From Colinaster sp045627645 (GTDB taxonomy: Bacteria > Bacillota > Clostridia > Lachnospirales > Lachnospiraceae), in NCBI GenBank assembly GCA_045627645.1, contig JAZQOC010000129.1:1-64000 (forward strand): a stretch of DNA of 64,000 nt, in the 5' to 3' direction. A program made the translations under genes and the position numbers. This document shows, in pieces, positions 63,728 through 64,000 of this stretch. Under the pieces are notes generated by a model that searched no databases, was not told the origin of the DNA, and was given only the letters and a program-made list of their open reading frames with translations. How positions within the stretch are numbered: the stretch's first letter is position 1; every line of letters starts with the position of its first letter.

Positions 63728-64000
63728 CGTCTTACCACCTTCATTCCTACTTCAACACCGCTTATGACCTCTGCATAATTATTGCCTACCAGGCCAATTT
63801 CAATAAATACAGGTTCTCTAAGATTATCCTCATTAAGAACATATGTATAATACTGATTATCTGCCTGATACAAAGCCTTAATTGGTATACGCACGACATT
63901 GTCTCTTCTGTCTACTGCAGCAACAATAGTACCAGAAACACCTACTTCAAGGGTTGCAGATTCAGGTCTGTCAATAATCTCAAATACCTGAGTCTCTCCC
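63724..64000 (-). CDS. C-terminal part of a second adaptor protein (partial)
   Basis: The gene enters from the right edge; 91 C-terminal residues are visible, ending VISGVEVGMKVVRR and TGA at 63724. Features such as VPIKALYQADNQYYTYVL (reading IPIKALYQADN) and FIEIGLVGNNYAEV are the C-terminal membrane-proximal domain of HlyD/MacA-like adaptors. The four-base overlap with the next gene shows one operon. Confidence 0.8.
   Translation of the reverse strand, partial: GETQVFEIIDRPESATLEVGVSGTIVAAVDRRDNVVRIPIKALYQADNQYYTYVLNEDNLREPVFIEIGLVGNNYAEVISGVEVGMKVVRR

Overview
The window reads as a piece of a Gram-positive, low-GC Clostridia chromosome, most likely Lachnospiraceae (Butyrivibrio-like). 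This is inferred from gene content: many GGDEF and two-component signalling genes, gut/rumen glycoside hydrolases (GH27, GH31, GH32, GH43), DUF362 and radical-SAM proteins, Gram-positive lipoproteins, strong AGGAGG-type ribosome sites and A+T-rich intergenic DNA. No rRNA, tRNA, CRISPR array, insertion sequence or phage gene was seen. Gene density is very high and no gene-free stretch exceeds about 240 bases. Nearly all genes lie on the minus strand. The exceptions are two plus-strand pairs: niaR with a membrane transporter (42.8-44.6 kb) and a GH31 enzyme with an AraC regulator (50.7-53.8 kb).

Layout from left to right. At 0-3.7 kb a FecR-domain surface protein overlaps a CHASE2 adenylate/guanylate cyclase, downstream of which a partial gene runs off the edge. 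At 3.8-7.4 kb are a DUF362 ferredoxin and a two-gene DNA repair/modification pair (radical SAM protein plus partner) behind a promoter that contains a LexA/DinR box. At 7.4-14.2 kb are a substrate-binding-domain diguanylate cyclase, a HelD helicase with an extraordinary GH31-like tail, an alanyl-tRNA editing protein and a small unknown. At 14.2-20.3 kb are alpha-galactosidase, aldo/keto reductase, GH32 and a metalloprotease-like lipoprotein. At 20.3-28.8 kb are an rRNA methyltransferase, D,D-carboxypeptidase, YlmH-type RNA-binding protein, two GT-C membrane glycosyltransferases and DegV. At 28.9-42.7 kb are two MATE exporters, a hybrid histidine kinase with a response regulator, an ABC-F protein, an orphan pilin-like protein, a degenerate GGDEF membrane protein and RsmJ/YkgJ-like proteins. 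At 44.7-50.6 kb are an XRE-aminotransferase fusion, deformylase, SDR, M18 aminopeptidase and a chemotaxis receptor. At 53.7-57.2 kb are two U32-like paralogues and a GH43 enzyme. At 57.2-64 kb is a tripartite-style ABC exporter operon (two ATPases, FtsX-like permease, two membrane-fusion lipoproteins).

The most unusual signal is not a gene. An 11-base sequence, TTATGTNAACC, occurs 18 times exactly (27 times if the last base may be C or T) on both strands, inside genes and between them. By chance well under one exact copy would be expected. Inside genes it is read in several frames, and it sits in apparent peptide insertions, which points to selection on the DNA itself, as for an uptake sequence or another genome-wide protein-recognition site. 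Other notable items are the HelD-GH31 fusion, the LexA-box promoter, a 20-base-periodic operator-like array upstream of the XRE-aminotransferase gene, and terminator-like hairpins placed directly in front of ribosome binding sites.
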